DNA from: an uncultured Collinsella sp.
Lineage (GTDB): Bacteria > Actinomycetota > Coriobacteriia > Coriobacteriales > Coriobacteriaceae
Direction: 5' to 3'
Assembly (NCBI GenBank): GCA_958452935.1
Contig: CAUDVX010000021.1
Coordinates: forward strand, 1 to 27,374
DNA length: 27,374 nt
The translations under genes were made by a program, and so were the position numbers. This document shows, one piece after another, positions 26,902-27,374 of the stretch; position 1 is the stretch's first letter; the number at the start of each line of letters is the position of its first letter. The notes below the pieces were generated by a model. It made no database searches. It was not told where the DNA came from and worked only from the letters and a program-made list of their open reading frames with translations.

Positions 26902-27374
26902 CTACATCTGCTCGCGGCGCTTCTTTTGATCGAGGAAGACGCCGGCCGCCACGAGGACGGTACCGCCGATGGCGAACGTCTCTCCGATGAGTCCCGCGCG
27001 GTCGCCGGTCTGGGCGAGGCTGCCGGGCTGGGCGGTATCCGTGCCGGCGAGGTGCTTCGGGGTGTATGCCGCCTGCTGCTTTGCGACCTCCTCTGCCTCC
27101 TGTCGTGCGATCTCATCGGAAAGCTTCTGCTCCGCTGCGATGCGGTCGGACTTCGCCAACTTGTAGGCGGCGAGTGCCGCATCGTAGCCGGACTGGAGCC
27201 CGTCCACCGCGACCTGCTTCTCGTCCAGGATTGCCTTTGCGGGCGCGACCTTGGCACGTGCCTCGACGGCGGCGGCGAAAAGCGCGTTGAGGGCGTCATC
27301 CGCGTTCACATCATGGCCGGAAGCGATCGCCGCGCCGGCATCGATGGAGTTCAGCTTCGACAACTTGGCGTCTG
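26902..27374 (-). CDS. C-terminal part of the wall-anchored coiled-coil protein (cut by window end)
   Basis: Same coding sequence as 5480-5952. It holds the end of the second coiled coil, the LAQTG sorting signal, the membrane helix and the charged tail. The rest of the gene lies beyond the window edge only because the circle was opened here. The gene is intact at 5480-8830. Confidence 0.85.
   Translation of the reverse strand, partial: DAKLSKLNSIDAGAAIASGHDVNADDALNALFAAAVEARAKVAPAKAILDEKQVAVDGLQSGYDAALAAYKLAKSDRIAAEQKLSDEIARQEAEEVAKQQAAYTPKHLAGTDTAQPGSLAQTGDRAGLIGETFAIGGTVLVAAGVFLDQKKRREQM

Larger units (their letters stand above)
21423..27374. repeat. Terminal direct repeat, copy 2 (circular overlap)
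   Basis: Second copy of bases 1-5952, offset 21,422. All features of that stretch recur here. The entries below list them, and their descriptions stand with copy 1. Confidence 0.93.

Overview
The window behaves as one circular replicon read past its own end. Bases 1-5952 reappear without visible change at 21423-27374, so the unique unit is 21,422 bp. The unit carries plasmid functions only: an initiator-like protein beside an iteron field, parA with a small partner, a resolvase, a mobC, and a toxin-antitoxin pair. No rRNA, tRNA or core chromosomal gene is visible. I read it as a mobilizable plasmid of about 21.4 kb from a moderately high-GC Gram-positive host. A class such as Coriobacteriia (Collinsella/Olsenella type) is my best guess, based on the sortase-anchored protein with an LAQTG signal, Shine-Dalgarno-led genes and the families present. 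The taxon is inference, not demonstrated.

Layout of the circle. (a) 21335-21460 and 116-364: a 41-aa hydrophobic peptide with a putative antisense RNA at its 3' end, and an 82-aa hypothetical protein. (b) 841-3000: replication block with a 52-aa ribbon-helix-helix (RHH) protein, a 199-aa winged-helix initiator candidate, about 500 bp of CTATGGGTT iterons in both orientations, and a GC-rich hairpin tract. (c) 3105-4064: parA plus RHH partner and operator/centromere repeats. (d) 4369-5354: two tiny membrane proteins facing a small HTH-like protein whose start lies in the same operator motif. (e) 5480-9188: a 1116-aa coiled-coil/CAP-domain wall-anchored protein resembling enterococcal surface-exclusion proteins (PrgA/Sec10), divergent from an XRE regulator across a palindromic promoter. 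(f) 9312-10589: AAA/DUF4143 ATPase. (g) 10690-12093: inverted repeats (oriT candidate) and a MobC-like protein with a duplicated DNA-binding module. No relaxase is present. (h) 12272-15178: a 21-aa hydrophobic peptide, a Tat-exported protein with a coupled membrane partner, a further exported protein, and a 121-aa protein. (i) 15757-17103: toxin-antitoxin pair with a 16-bp palindromic operator, and a serine resolvase. (j) 17328-18776: KfrA-like RHH/coiled-coil protein, a two-helix membrane protein and a lipoprotein. (k) 18807-20904: three translationally coupled calcineurin-like phosphoesterases.

How it fits together. Replication (initiator plus iterons), segregation (ParA/RHH), multimer resolution (resolvase), addiction (RHH toxin-antitoxin and one or two type-I-like peptides) and transfer in trans (MobC plus oriT) give a self-maintaining hitchhiker plasmid. 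Its cargo acts largely at the cell surface: wall-anchored exclusion-like protein, secreted proteins, lipoprotein and small membrane proteins. The cargo also includes a phosphoesterase operon of unknown purpose. Five separate RHH proteins and many long perfect inverted repeats suggest a dense local regulatory network.
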